A stretch of DNA of 37,673 bases from Euprymna scolopes (GCA_024364805.1 CM044500.1:99478144-99515816), one strand, 5' to 3'; shown: positions 10,720 through 20,890, numbered from the stretch's first letter. Program-made: numbers and translations. Notes: generated by a model from the letters alone, not told the origin.

Positions 10720-11262
10720 GATGTTCCTAGTTTGGTATTCTGAAGTAGTCCGAATGGGACATTTGGAGAAATCACACACCTCATCATCAGGATAGCTAAG
10801 GGTTTAGTGGAGTGTTTTGTACCATGGGCACGAATGAGGTTCAGGTCGCCTCAATTAAGGGTTTAGTTAAGGGAGGTGTTATGTTTTTCCACTGTCTGAT
10901 TTGGAAGACTGAGAGATTCAGAGCTTGAAAGTCCGAGTAAATCCGTAAATAAAATTATGAAGTTTATCAGGTACCTTGGAAAATTGAATGCTGACCACAG
11001 AAATTTAAGTAGATCGGGGTTTTTTTCTGTTTTGGTCCCAAGTAATAGAGTATGTATGATCTTAAAAGCATGAAATAGTTTAGAGAATAACGCCTGGGAG
11101 AAAGGAGTCGGAAATCTATCGGATGAGATGTCGTCAAAAATGTTTTTTGAGATAAGGCGGGAGGTGCCTTGATTTTGGAAATGGCAGAGGTTATCATTAA
11201 CAAAATATCTCACACCCACTATATAAGTCATGACACAGTTTAATATAATCTGTACAACAATA
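10720..11262 (-). repeat. Unidentified open stretch and short repeat, copy 2
   Basis: A 122-codon open frame runs from 11231 to 10863 on the minus strand, reading MTYIVGVRYFVNDNLCHF at its start and ending LPNQTVEKHNTSLN. I do not recognise it. Its first 20 or so codons fall in the 70-bp sequence repeated at 9272-9345, so the frame belongs at least in part to a dispersed repeat rather than a host gene. It may be a decayed transposon protein. The A-poor, higher-complexity composition sets it apart from the flanks. Confidence 0.4.
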
Positions 11263-11282
11263 TTTTGTTCTAATAGCTGCCA

Positions 11283-12196
11283 TACGTCTATAAAACCTAT
11301 TAGGTTTTTTATATCAAAATAAAAGAATAAAATAAAAAATACAAGATAAAGAATAAAAAGCTACAAACAAAAAAAAAAGGTTATCAAGAAAAAAAATGTG
11401 TGTTTTGTCAAACATATTCGGCATATTCTGGCTTAGTTATTATTAGTTCTGGGTTTTATCTGCCTTAACAACATTTTGTATTTTTAATTTCTTTGATGAT
11501 TCTAATTCTTTTTTTAAATTATTCTTTCTGTCATAGAAGTAAATATCCCTAACCATCTTCATCTAATCCATTTCAAAGTAATCCAGTTGCTTGGCATGTG
11601 ATGATAATTCTTATGACCTTTGAGTTGTCCCGAGAAAAAGTGTGCTTTTCATTTTATTCTCCTGAGAAAATCTATTTCCATTGTGAGGACAAGTTGATAA
11701 TTCCAGTTGTTTGTAATTGGAATGTTTTTTAGTGTTTTTAGTGTTGAAGTTAATTTTTTCCATGGCTTACGAGTGAAAAATCCTGCGATAGTGCTCAACA
11801 AAAGAGCGGTGACTTTCAATCTTCACTGAAATTTGGGTGGCAATTATTCTTATTATTATTTGTAGTGGTAATAGTAGTGTGGTAACAGCAGTAGTGGTAG
11901 TAATTTATTATGATCATAATAAATTCTATTAATTCTATCACCAGTAAATCAAATTCCCAACCTAGAGGTTCTTCAACTTACAATGTTGTATGTTTCATGA
12001 TTAACCGGTTTACTTCGCATCCAACAGAATTGTATCATTATGTTTAGCTTGTTTTTCTGTGTATTCTTTGACAAAACACACATTTTTTTTCTTGATAACC
12101 TTTTTTTTTTGTTTGTAGCTTTTTATTCTTTATCTTGTATTTTTTATTTTATTCTTTTATTTTGATATAAAAAACCTAATAGGTTTTATAGACGTA
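11283..12196. repeat. 914-bp segment bounded by identical 130-bp inverted arms
   Basis: Arms 11283-11412 and 12067-12196 are exact reverse complements over all 130 bases, starting TACGTCTATAAAACCTATTA from each outer end. The 654-base interior is AT-rich, with a degenerate GTA/GTG triplet patch near 11860-11905 and no convincing protein. The structure resembles a non-autonomous DNA transposon with long inverted repeats or a foldback element. I could not see a target-site duplication: the flanks are CTGCCA on the left and ATTTTT on the right. Complete arm identity implies a recent origin or gene conversion, or an assembly artefact. Confidence 0.9.
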
Positions 12197-12411
12197 ATTT
12201 TTAAATCTGATAGCTTTGTGGATTTTTCTAGTTCTGGCATTTGTTTTTTTGGCAGAATCAAAAATTTGTGGATTCTTACATTAAGAATTTAAACCCTAAT
12301 ATCTGTAAATGTAATTGAAAACTTGAATAAAAGAATTAAGGTAACATTCTTTTCATACTTGTCTAAAGATGTGTATATGGAAAAGGATTAAAAAAACGAA
12401 AGTAAACTTAC

Positions 12412-12495
12412 CATAGATGGTGTTGAACGTCGTTTGGCCGTAATAATTTTTCGATGTTTCATAGTAGCTTTGTCTGCAGCAGAAAATTGTCCAGC
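12412..12495 (-). CDS. Internal exon of an unidentified host gene
   Basis: On the minus strand an acceptor (TTTATTTTCAG) is followed by 84 open bases and a strong donor (ATG/GTAAGT). The exon is 28 codons in phase 0 and reads AGQFSAADKATM, then KHRKIITAKRRSTPSM. It is basic and serine/threonine-containing towards its C-terminal end, suggesting a nuclear or regulatory region, but that is inference. No domain can be named from so short a piece. Composition is less AT-rich than the flanks, with no homopolymer. It is the best evidence that this window lies in a minus-strand gene with very long introns. No neighbouring exon could be identified; one may lie in the gap at 14079-14977 or outside the window. 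The exon could also be a chance open segment, but the combination of both splice signals and codon phase argues against that. Confidence 0.72.
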
Positions 12496-12815
12496 CTGAA
12501 AATAAATTGAAAAAGAAATTCAGCATTTTTGTTTTGCAAAACTTTTTTTAAAAAAAGCAAACAGAAAAAAATGTTAGACTTGATAGAAAGCATCAAATGA
12601 TGCAATTCAGTGATTTCCCTTTTAGGGAATTGCTTTGCTTACACAAAATTTTGAGATTACTAAAATTGATAAAGAAAAAATTGAGATGATCATTCGGAAA
12701 CCTAAGGGAAATGTAACTTGATTTTTTTTATTCATGCCAGATTCTTTTTTTTCTAATTCACCTTTGCAAATTGGTTATTTTAATTAATAATTTTATTTCA
12801 ACAATGAAACACACA

Positions 12816-12839
12816 CACACACATATGCGTGTGTGCTCA

Positions 12840-12876
<37 letters not shown>

Positions 12877-12974
12877 CACTTATATAAATTATATTTATAT
12901 CAAAACAACTGAGCCTTTAACAATACAAAATATTTTCAAATATGCTATATATTGGTAAAAAAAAAAAAAAAAAA
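12816..12974. repeat. (AC)n, long poly-T and poly-A tracts
   Basis: This holds an (AC)n stretch near 12810-12822, a T run at about 12843-12876 and an A run at about 12958-12974. It is simple sequence only. Confidence 0.85.
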
Positions 12975-13012
12975 TGGAAAAAATCCAATTTCAAGGTTAC
13001 ACATCATTTGCA

Positions 13013-13234
13013 TATTTATTTTTTTAAGTAGATGTGTCTCTTAAATCTCCGGGGTCATGAGGGTGCTGCATTATTTCATGCAGCATGTCTTGAGCAAGAA
13101 TAGCCTGGTGGCATCAATTCTCTCCGAGCACATACAGCACCTAGCATTACCAAATGGTCACCCTCAAGCTCAACATCGCTTAATTTTGGTGATCTAATGT
13201 GAACCTGTGTGTCAATGTGGTTCTGCTGTATAAG
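13013..13234 (-). mobile_element. 5S rRNA-derived SINE-like repeat
   Basis: On the minus strand, 13233-13131 reads like a 5S rRNA gene with one internal loss. It begins ACAGCAGAACCACATTGACA and continues with GATCACCAAAATTAAGC (the A-box region, compare GATCACCGAAGTTAAGC), GGGTGACC (C-box region) and TGCTAGGTGCTGTATG (3' end). About 15 bases before GGGTGACC are missing. The sequence then runs on for roughly 100 bases that are not 5S (CCAGGCTATTCTTGCTCAAG and so on) and ends in an A-rich tail at about 13013-13025. A 5S head, unrelated body and A-rich tail is the layout of 5S-type SINEs, transcribed by RNA polymerase III and moved by a LINE. A plain 5S pseudogene is the alternative. No clear target duplication was found. 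Confidence 0.8.
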
Positions 13235-13286
13235 TAATGTCTAATAAATTAATATTCTGTCAATTGTAATTTGATTTTACTATCTA

Positions 13287-13319
<33 letters not shown>

Positions 13320-13321
<2 letters not shown>

Positions 13322-13544
13322 GATGTGAATGAAGGAAATAATATTTGTAAGAGATGAAGAAGGAACAAACCAAGTTATATGTTCATCAACGTTTCGTCCT
13401 CATCCTTTTCACAAGTATATTTTCAAATATTATACTGATATTTTATTTTCTTCTATTTAATCAACCCGAGAAAGTTTTGAAATAAAGATGAAATGTTGAT
13501 GAACATATAACTTGGTTTATTCCTTTTTCATCTTTCCACATCAT
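13320..13544. mobile_element. MITE-like element with inverted ends
   Basis: Inner arms 13353-13398 and 13487-13532 are near-perfect reverse complements, sharing AACCAAGTTATATGTTCATC and flanking bases. The outer ends also pair (TGATGTG near 13321 with CACATCA near 13543). The element is about 225 bp, with a roughly 90-base unpaired centre. It is bordered by (TA)n on the left and (AC)n on the right. It is most likely a small non-autonomous element whose family I do not recognise. Confidence 0.75.
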
Positions 13545-13639
13545 AGATACACACACACACAATAGTGGATATATTTTTTATTTTGCTTCTGTATGTTAGA
13601 ACTGCTCCAATCTATCATCTGACATGTGATTAGTTAGGG

Positions 13640-13664
13640 GTATATATAGACACACACACACACA

Positions 13665-13707
<43 letters not shown>

Positions 13708-13800
13708 CATGGTGAAATCTTTTGCCCCCCCCCCACACACACACACACATACATATGTGTGTGTGTGGGGGGGGCAAAAGATTTCATCATGGAAAGGGAA
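13640..13800. repeat. Palindromic (AC)n/(GT)n microsatellite block
   Basis: An (AC)n run turns into a (GT)n run near 13667. A second palindrome follows at 13705-13795: TTTCATGGTGAAATCTTTTG, a C run and (AC)n face (GT)n, a G run and CAAAAGATTTCATCATGGAA. One unique 20-base or longer arm is therefore present on both sides of a central (AC)n-ATACAT-(GT)n. Confidence 0.9.
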
Positions 13801-14043
13801 ATTTCTGATCTAGAAGGGGAAGGAATGTTAGGGTAAATTTGCGTTATAAAGAGAGAAGTTGGAAACTGGACATATCACTTTCAGCCACAGTGAGTCTTTT
13901 TAAATGACTAAACTGCTGAAAAATCTTAATATAAGTATTTAGATTTAATTTAATTTGTTGCTTGTATTGCTATATATATAAGCATAATAGGTAAATTAAT
14001 TTAGCCAAACTAAAGAGCTGTGAGACAACAAAACAGTCTTTAG

Positions 14044-14051
<8 letters not shown>

Positions 14052-14078
<27 letters not shown>
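14052..14078. repeat. (TA)n microsatellite before the gap
   Basis: A TG run followed by (TA)n leads directly into the gap. The repeat is the likely cause of the failed assembly. Confidence 0.9.
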
Positions 14079-14977
14079 NNNNNNNNNNNNNNNNNNNNNN
14101 NNNNNNNNNNNNNNNNNNNNNNNNNNNNNNNNNNNNNNNNNNNNNNNNNNNNNNNNNNNNNNNNNNNNNNNNNNNNNNNNNNNNNNNNNNNNNNNNNNNN
14201 NNNNNNNNNNNNNNNNNNNNNNNNNNNNNNNNNNNNNNNNNNNNNNNNNNNNNNNNNNNNNNNNNNNNNNNNNNNNNNNNNNNNNNNNNNNNNNNNNNNN
14301 NNNNNNNNNNNNNNNNNNNNNNNNNNNNNNNNNNNNNNNNNNNNNNNNNNNNNNNNNNNNNNNNNNNNNNNNNNNNNNNNNNNNNNNNNNNNNNNNNNNN
14401 NNNNNNNNNNNNNNNNNNNNNNNNNNNNNNNNNNNNNNNNNNNNNNNNNNNNNNNNNNNNNNNNNNNNNNNNNNNNNNNNNNNNNNNNNNNNNNNNNNNN
14501 NNNNNNNNNNNNNNNNNNNNNNNNNNNNNNNNNNNNNNNNNNNNNNNNNNNNNNNNNNNNNNNNNNNNNNNNNNNNNNNNNNNNNNNNNNNNNNNNNNNN
14601 NNNNNNNNNNNNNNNNNNNNNNNNNNNNNNNNNNNNNNNNNNNNNNNNNNNNNNNNNNNNNNNNNNNNNNNNNNNNNNNNNNNNNNNNNNNNNNNNNNNN
14701 NNNNNNNNNNNNNNNNNNNNNNNNNNNNNNNNNNNNNNNNNNNNNNNNNNNNNNNNNNNNNNNNNNNNNNNNNNNNNNNNNNNNNNNNNNNNNNNNNNNN
14801 NNNNNNNNNNNNNNNNNNNNNNNNNNNNNNNNNNNNNNNNNNNNNNNNNNNNNNNNNNNNNNNNNNNNNNNNNNNNNNNNNNNNNNNNNNNNNNNNNNNN
14901 NNNNNNNNNNNNNNNNNNNNNNNNNNNNNNNNNNNNNNNNNNNNNNNNNNNNNNNNNNNNNNNNNNNNNNNNNNNNN
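14079..14977. other. Assembly gap (899 N)
   Basis: All bases are N. Open frames that span it are artefacts. Any exon or repeat here is invisible. Confidence 0.99.
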
Positions 14978-15115
14978 AGATAATTTTTAACGTTCGTTTT
15001 TCTGTTTTCTTTTTTTTACTTGGCTTATTCTTAGGTTTTCATACTTCTTTCTAAAACAGCTTTTAAATAAATTGTTATTCATTTGTAATTGTTATTGTAC
15101 TATTTTCTTGTACTA

Positions 15116-16159
15116 TTAAGTTGACAAGGAAGTTCTTGCGGTGTTTAACTCTTCAATTCAAATGAACATATCTTTGTTCAAACAAAAATTTGAGTGAAAT
15201 AAACACCAACAGAATCAACACTTTTGCCAATGCAAAACAATTGTATTTATGCCATCAACATAAACATCTTGCGTTCTTGTGGCAATAAAGTTGCTGAAGG
15301 CGCTTTTGAAGCATTTTTCTCACAGAAAATTGTTGAGATGCTTGAAAAAGTGGTAGTCATTTGGTGAAAGATTTGAAGAGTATGGCGGATGAGGCAAGGT
15401 TCTGTAGCCAAATTTGTTCTATTTCTGCATGCGGTCGAGGATTGTCATGGAGGAGAATTGGGCCTTGACTAATGCTGGGTATTATTGTCATTACTGTAAG
15501 AATTGTCAAAGATTCTGATGCATTTCATCCATTTGTTGACAGTACTTCTGTCGTAATGGTTTTGTCTGCATTGAAAAAACTGATGGATGAAACCAGTCAC
15601 AGACCCCCAAACAGTCAGCATGACCTTTTAGTGCAACTCTGGTTTCGGGAAGCCTCAAGAAGTTTTTTTGTCTTTCCAATCTCTCTAAAGTGGTTGAAAA
15701 TCGTCTTTGTTATGTCTAATTTAGAAGCAATTTTTCAAACAGTTGTGCATGGATTGGCTTCGACTAAGGCTCTTAATTGATTGTTGTCAACATCCAATAG
15801 CCGACCATTACACTCAACTTCAAACCTTTCATCACTGCCATGAAATTCTTAAACCACCATTGTGCTGTGCATCCCTGGGACAAATGCTTCATTGATATCA
15901 TGAGCTGTTTTAGCAGCTTTTCGGCCTAGCTTGCATTGAAATAAGAAAATTGTGCAAATTTGCTTTTTCCCCATCTTGTATTCAACGTTCTGAAAAAAGA
16001 CAATTGTTTTAAAACGATTGTAATTTAAACGATTAGATAGAGCGAAAAACGCTCTTTAAGATGATATATAAAGTAAAGGTATATCACAAAAAATTATTTG
16101 AAAATACATCATTTGAAATCAAAATAAAAAATTCCACAGGAACCTTCTTGACAACTTAA
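15116..16159 (-). mobile_element. Internally deleted mariner, Hsmar1-like group
   Basis: The ends are inverted repeats beginning TTAAGTTGACAAGGAAGTTC on the left and, reversed, TTAAGTTGTCAAGAAGGTTC on the right. They are flanked by TA at 15114-15115 and 16160-16161, the mariner target duplication. The length is 1044 bp against about 1.3 kb for complete relatives. Minus-strand pieces of transposase are readable: FKKFHGSDERFEVECNGRLL, VDNNQLRALVEANPCTTV, then, after a deletion, LTVWGSVTGFIHQFF, LHDNPRPHAE, NDYHFFKHLNNFL and a tail with VDGINTIVLHWQKC. The pieces lie in several frames. The wording is close to the cecropia/mellifera-type mariners that include Hsmar1. It is dead. Confidence 0.9.
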
Positions 16160-16170
16160 TAAATTTACTT

Positions 16171-16529
16171 TTAGGTTTAAAAGAAGGTTCTTGCGATCGC
16201 ACGTTGCTAAACTGCCCTACAAAAGTTGAACGATTTGGGCTACAAAACTGCCTTATCTGCCATACTCTCTAGATCTCTGATTGCCACTTTTTCTAGCATC
16301 TTGACAACTTTCTGCGTGAGAAATGCAAAAACCTAAGCAACATCAAAAACACCTTCAGCAACATTATCATCACCAGAATACAAGATTTTTATATTAGTGG
16401 CATAAATACACTGGTTTTGTGTTGGCAAAAGTGTGTTGATTCTGGTGGTGCTTCTTTTTTTGTTTGAACAGAGATATATTCATCTGAATTTAAAAAGGTA
16501 AAAACCGCAAAACCTTTCTTGTCAAAAGT
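16171..16529 (+). mobile_element. Mariner deletion derivative, same family, opposite strand
   Basis: About 360 bp. The left end TTAGGTTTAAAAGAAGGTTC and the reversed right end (GACTTTTGACAAGAAAGGTT) are degenerate versions of the ends of the neighbouring mariner. Directly inside the left end the sequence jumps to the C-terminal third of transposase on the plus strand (HLDNFLREKC, SNIIITRIQDFYISGIN, LVLCWQKCVDSGG). This is the usual form of an internally deleted mariner. It starts only 10 bases after the TA duplication of the neighbouring element. It is more decayed at its ends. Confidence 0.8.
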
Positions 16530-16539
16530 CAATCTTTGT

Positions 16540-17129
16540 ATGATAGAAATAGTCTCTTTGTAGGTTAATGATCTCTTTCTTTTTTTAAGATTAGAAATGT
16601 TTCACATCTTAAGTTTTCTAAGAAATGTACTAACATTGAAATGGTTTCCAACATCAATGACCTAAACAGTAACATGCATGCACATTGGTTGGCCTCCTTT
16701 CTCGCGAGACAATGGATACACTCTGGAAAATGTGCCAGCACAATGAGTAATTTATAGTGAAACAAGGATTGCGCAATCCTAGTTAACAGTTTAGTGAAGA
16801 AAAAATCCAAGATGAGCAGAAGAAGTTTTTATTTAAGAGTTTTTCTTCTCCTAGATTAGTTAACCCTATTAAAGAGTATATTCTATTTCACACAAGGAGA
16901 AGGATTAATGAATTCATTCCTCAAGAGTATTAGACACAGATTTCATCACCATTTCCAGTTCTGTATGGTTGTTCATCTATGTACTAAACTCAACATTGCT
17001 TAACTGATGATCTGATATACAACACACAACTTTAAATTGTGCAATTTTTCTACTCCTTTTTTTTTTCAATTGAAATCAACTGCACAATCTAGTGGGAGAT
17101 AATCTCTTCTGTTTTCTAAACCCCTTTTC
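16540..17129. other. Unassigned DNA, possibly decayed LINE
   Basis: Composition is less AT-rich than typical here, and the sequence leads into LINE-like coding sequence at 17130. An 81-codon minus-strand open frame (16565-16810) has no recognisable motif. This may be the more decayed upstream part of the same LINE. Confidence 0.3.
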
Positions 17130-17430
17130 TCACAGAAGAGATGACTAGTCTTTCTCTACTCTATCGTTACTTCCATGGAACATGCCTAATTGAGCCGTAA
17201 TGTTTGGTTCCTTTTTCTAAGACATTCATAGCAAGAACTCACCTTCCTACCACAAGTGCAAAGAACTTCCCCTTTTTTACATGTACCTAATGTCAGATGG
17301 AGCTTCCATGAAGAGAGTTTCTTTCCAAATTCTATAGAACAAATCATCAGGATTACTTTGCTGTGGGCTACAATATGGTCATCTTCAAATCCAATATCAA
17401 TAAATATTAGTCAGAAACCGTTTGCATGTC
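17130..17430 (+). pseudogene. Decayed LINE tail, Jockey/CR1 group
   Basis: Fragments on the plus strand match the C-terminal end of the LINEs at 8.1 kb and 34 kb. These are HRRDD followed by SLSLLYRYFHGTC near 17131-17190, VPNVRWSFHEESFFPNS near 17285-17335 and GYNMVIFKSNINKY near 17365-17408. They lie in different frames, so several small insertions or deletions have occurred. No poly-A tail or target duplication could be fixed. Confidence 0.65.
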
Positions 17431-18541
17431 ATCATATGTTATTCCCTTCATTATTTTCGATCCTTCTGGTATTCAACTAGCAATCTAACCATCACGTTTT
17501 AATCATTCTCAAGTGACTGTTAGAGTTTAATGACATTTTTAAGTCATAATTATAATCTTTTACTTAATAAAAACGCTAATATTTCAGTTAATACAAACAT
17601 AAAATGTGACAGTCATAATTCTGAATGGATACAGTTTAGCAGCTGTTTTTAGGTGTTGTGTCATGACTTATAAGACTTTTTTTTATTCATGATAGATTTT
17701 AATGTTTGGTGTTTGTAAAAGTGTTGTTTGATTAAATTTGTAGGTACCGGCAGCAGTCTTAAAATTGAGCAGAATTCATAAAAATGGCCAAATTACGGTT
17801 GTGAGAAATTCTACAATTGTAAATAAGCCCCTAATTGGCTAATCTGGCTACCCACTGTCTTTGTTTAAACCAATCAAATTTGTCGACGTTTTTAACTGCC
17901 AGCGATGAGCTTGTAATTTTTACGTTTTAAGAAAATCATACACCTTATTTAAAACTCTTGTGCATTTCCGCCATTCAACCAACAAAAAAACTAAAAATAG
18001 CAAAGAATGATCTTTATTTTTGTATAAAAATTGTCACAAATATACAATAAGAAATGTGTGTAATTCATTTTCAAAATTTATTTTTCATTTAATTTGATGC
18101 TGGTAAATTAACTATTCATAATAACCATGGCAAATGTGATATCAAATTAAAGTTCATTCAATTTCCTATCAAATGTGCTAAAAAAAATGTATCTAGCTTT
18201 ATTCGCGTAAATGCGCCGTGCAAAAGAAAATACCCATATCCACAGCGTTTTGAATAAAATTGCATAAAACATGAATATGGAGTCAATGTATGAAAGTTGT
18301 TCGGCCTTAGTCTTTTGCCAAATAGGTAACTATAATGCTTCAATTTCAATATTAGTGATAAGAAACGATTTTTTTTATACATTGATTTGTAAAAGTTATG
18401 TTTGAATATTTTAAATATTCAAAAATATTGTGCAACATGTGATTAGCATGTGTTCAGTGTGTAAACAAATGAATAATGTTCTGATTTTTTTTTTTATAAA
18501 GTGAAAAAAAATTCCTATGATTTCATAAATCAAACCACTTA
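17431..18541. other. AT-rich DNA, no gene seen
   Basis: This stretch contains AT-rich sequence with a T run near 18487. Open frames are short and without motifs. No repeat shared with the rest of the window was found. Confidence 0.5.
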
Positions 18542-19264
18542 TCTTGTATATAATAAAGGAGACGCAATTTTCCCCCTCTGGACAGAACTACCTTAGGTTG
18601 ACAACAACAGATGGCACATAAAAATTACTGTTATGTCATCAGCCATTACGTCATCTAGCTTTAGACAGCAATTACATAGACATTACTTCGTAATATTAAA
18701 ATTTACATTTAGTCCAACAAGCGCCATGACCATAATCGTCCTAACCGAAAGAGGAAGTAGTTAAAATTTCACCTTCACTTTACCAACTACGCTTACAACA
18801 TCATTCTACACAGAGTTCTTTTATACTTTTTCCTACTTTTCCTGGGTGTTAGCCGTCATTAACTACAGATTTCCTACACAAACTCATACTCTTACCTTTA
18901 CATCCGATACAAATGATTTCTCCCTTTAAAATATCCGGCGCCACTAATTAGATGAGAAGTATTCATTCTACGATTCCAACATCCGGTTATTAGACCAAAT
19001 AAATGAACAGTTACCAACTATTAAACACGCTGCCATTTTCGGTACGTGCACAAAAATCTATGTTTTATTTATTATTCACGGATTTGTTCCACTTAGAAAC
19101 TCTGAATTTATATTATTTATTTGTGAAAATATTACTCACAAAACATAAATCATTGACGACACATCATGGCCAGCTACACAATACTACTCAAAGGGAGAGA
19201 AAGTTACAGATAGAGAGATACAGAGAGTGGGAGTGAGACAAAGAGAAATAAGCCGTTTTAATTT

Positions 19265-19890
19265 TTAATGGAGATGAAGTCAATATTTTCGATTGTAAAA
19301 CAAAAATAATTTTTTTGATAAATCTCTGTGTGGCATGCCGCTGCATTGTTTTTTTCTAAAGAATAAAATTAAATAAAGTTTATTTTTACAAGAATGTTTA
19401 TAGATTTATCTAGCGTTAAAAATTTAAATCATGCAACGGGGATAAAGTTGGATTTTTTGTTTTCTTAAACAAAACTGACTATGCTTTCATAAAATTGTGT
19501 TGGGCTAATTATTTTTTTCTAAATAATAAAACTGAATAAAGTTTATTTTTACAAGAACGTTTATACATTTGTTTAGCCATTAAACATAAAAATATATGTG
19601 AAAAACACGTTCAGTATTTAAAAAAAAATCAAATTTATGCAATGGGGATGAAGTTTCGTTTAATAAAAAAGGCTAACTTCATCCCTATTGCATAATCTAT
19701 ATATTTTTTAAATAAGACACACGTTTTTTTCATATATATTTTTATGTTTATTCGCTAGATAAATGCATACACATTCTTGTAACAAACTTTGTTCAATTTA
19801 ATTCTTTAGAAAAAAGCGGTACGCCACACGAAAATTTATAAAAAAAATTAGTTTGGTTTTACAATCGAAAACATCGACTTCAGCTCTGCT
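19265..19890. repeat. Three-unit direct and inverted repeat inside the Helitron
   Basis: A unit of about 170 bases containing TAAAGTTTATTTTTACAAGA, a TCTAGCG/TTTAGCC segment and ATGCAA-GGGGATGAAGTT occurs three times. Two copies are direct (about 19340-19450 and 19510-19652) and one is inverted (about 19665-19885). The centre near 19630-19690 is a palindrome, with ATGCAATGGGGATGAAGTT facing AACTTCATCCCTATTGCAT. The left and right outermost parts share TTTTCGATTGTAAAAC in opposite orientation. Confidence 0.8.
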
Positions 19891-20321
19891 GTTGGACTAT
19901 AAAAATACTAAACGTGATTTTTCAAATATAATTATACGTTTGTTTGCTAGATAAAAATGTAAAAACAGGTTTGTTTTTATGACAGAATGAAATTTGGCGC
20001 ATGTACTTATTTTCTTTTCTTATTTACATTTCGTTATTTATTTACTTCAGTTACAGTGACAGACACTCGTAAACAAAAATTTCATGATTAAATTTTATTT
20101 TCGTAAGACATAACGATATAGTAATTCGCTTTTAATAAAATATTACGGACACACGAGATAAAACAATCATTTCCTTTGGTTTTGTTTTTTTTTTTTTCAT
20201 TACAAATGTTTATCTTTACATGAGTATAATTGAATCACGTTATTATTGCACATGTGAGATTGTGATGTTTTTGGGTTTTGTTTGTGTATGCAAAGTTATT
20301 TCTGTATTTTTATTACAACCT

Positions 20322-20447
20322 GCCCAAGCGTAGTATAAACACACCCAACCTCCTCATGTTAAGAACGGCTTTCAAGGTTGGAAGGGGTGCTTATTCCGAA
20401 AGCCGTTCTTAACATGAGGAGGTTGGGGTTGTTTATAATACGTTGGC
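20322..20447. mobile_element. Hairpin repeat of the CCGTTCTTAACATG family, copy 1
   Basis: Arms at about 20322-20373 and 20398-20447 are inverted repeats. The inner 30 or so bases (AACCTCCTCATGTTAAGAAC and on to GGCTTTC) are an exact match in reverse complement. The outer part pairs imperfectly (AGTATAAACA with its partner). The loop is about 24 bases. It shares its core with the element at 21765-21943 but with the core in the opposite order relative to the loop. Confidence 0.85.
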
Positions 20448-20689
20448 ACAATGATACTCTGGCCTTTCTTTGATTTTTCCTTTTAAAATCATTCCTTTAC
20501 TTTTTTCTTACTATTTTTAATGTCTGTTCCCTTGTGTTCCTTTTTTGCTCAATCAGTATAATCCGACGGTTTCTGTCATTTGCAGGGTGTTGCCCACCGA
20601 GAATCATGGAAAACCCGACTGAAAACTGCAGAAGTACCCAAGTTTGACCATGAGTACATTCTTTTTTTTGTTTTGTTTTTTTAAGCATT

Positions 20690-20890
20690 GAACAATACAA
20701 AGTACAATTTTGAGTACTTATGTATTTTTGTTACCGTGCTGAAATAATATTGTTTTTATTTACAAAGCTATTTTAACCTTCAGGAGGGGCGAGTGTTTTG
20801 TCAATATTAAAAAAATTAGAGTGAAACTTGAATAGCGTGGTACCAAAAATGCATAACCAATGTAAAGGATGCATATTTTTTCAAGATTTC
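20690..20890 (+). repeat. Degenerate repeat unit matching 22120-22330
   Basis: Shared, in order: a GTACTT segment, CCGTGCTGAAATAA, a decayed CTTAAC-GGAGG-like motif, GTGTTTTGT, GTGAAACT-GAA and AATAGCGTGGTA. The match continues across the end of the Helitron-like element, since the sister copy lies outside it. The unit therefore belongs to an older repeat that either was captured by the Helitron or received it. Confidence 0.6.

Noticed and set aside
13381-13420. Possible hammerhead ribozyme (GGACGAAACG on the minus strand)
   Set aside because: The CTGATGA part and a proper stem II are absent; only the GAAA side is similar.
14044-15054. Very long open frames across 14079-14977
   Set aside because: They consist of unknown residues over the run of N and are artefacts.
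15472-15780. 102-codon plus-strand open frame
   Set aside because: It is the antisense shadow of the minus-strand mariner at 15116-16159.
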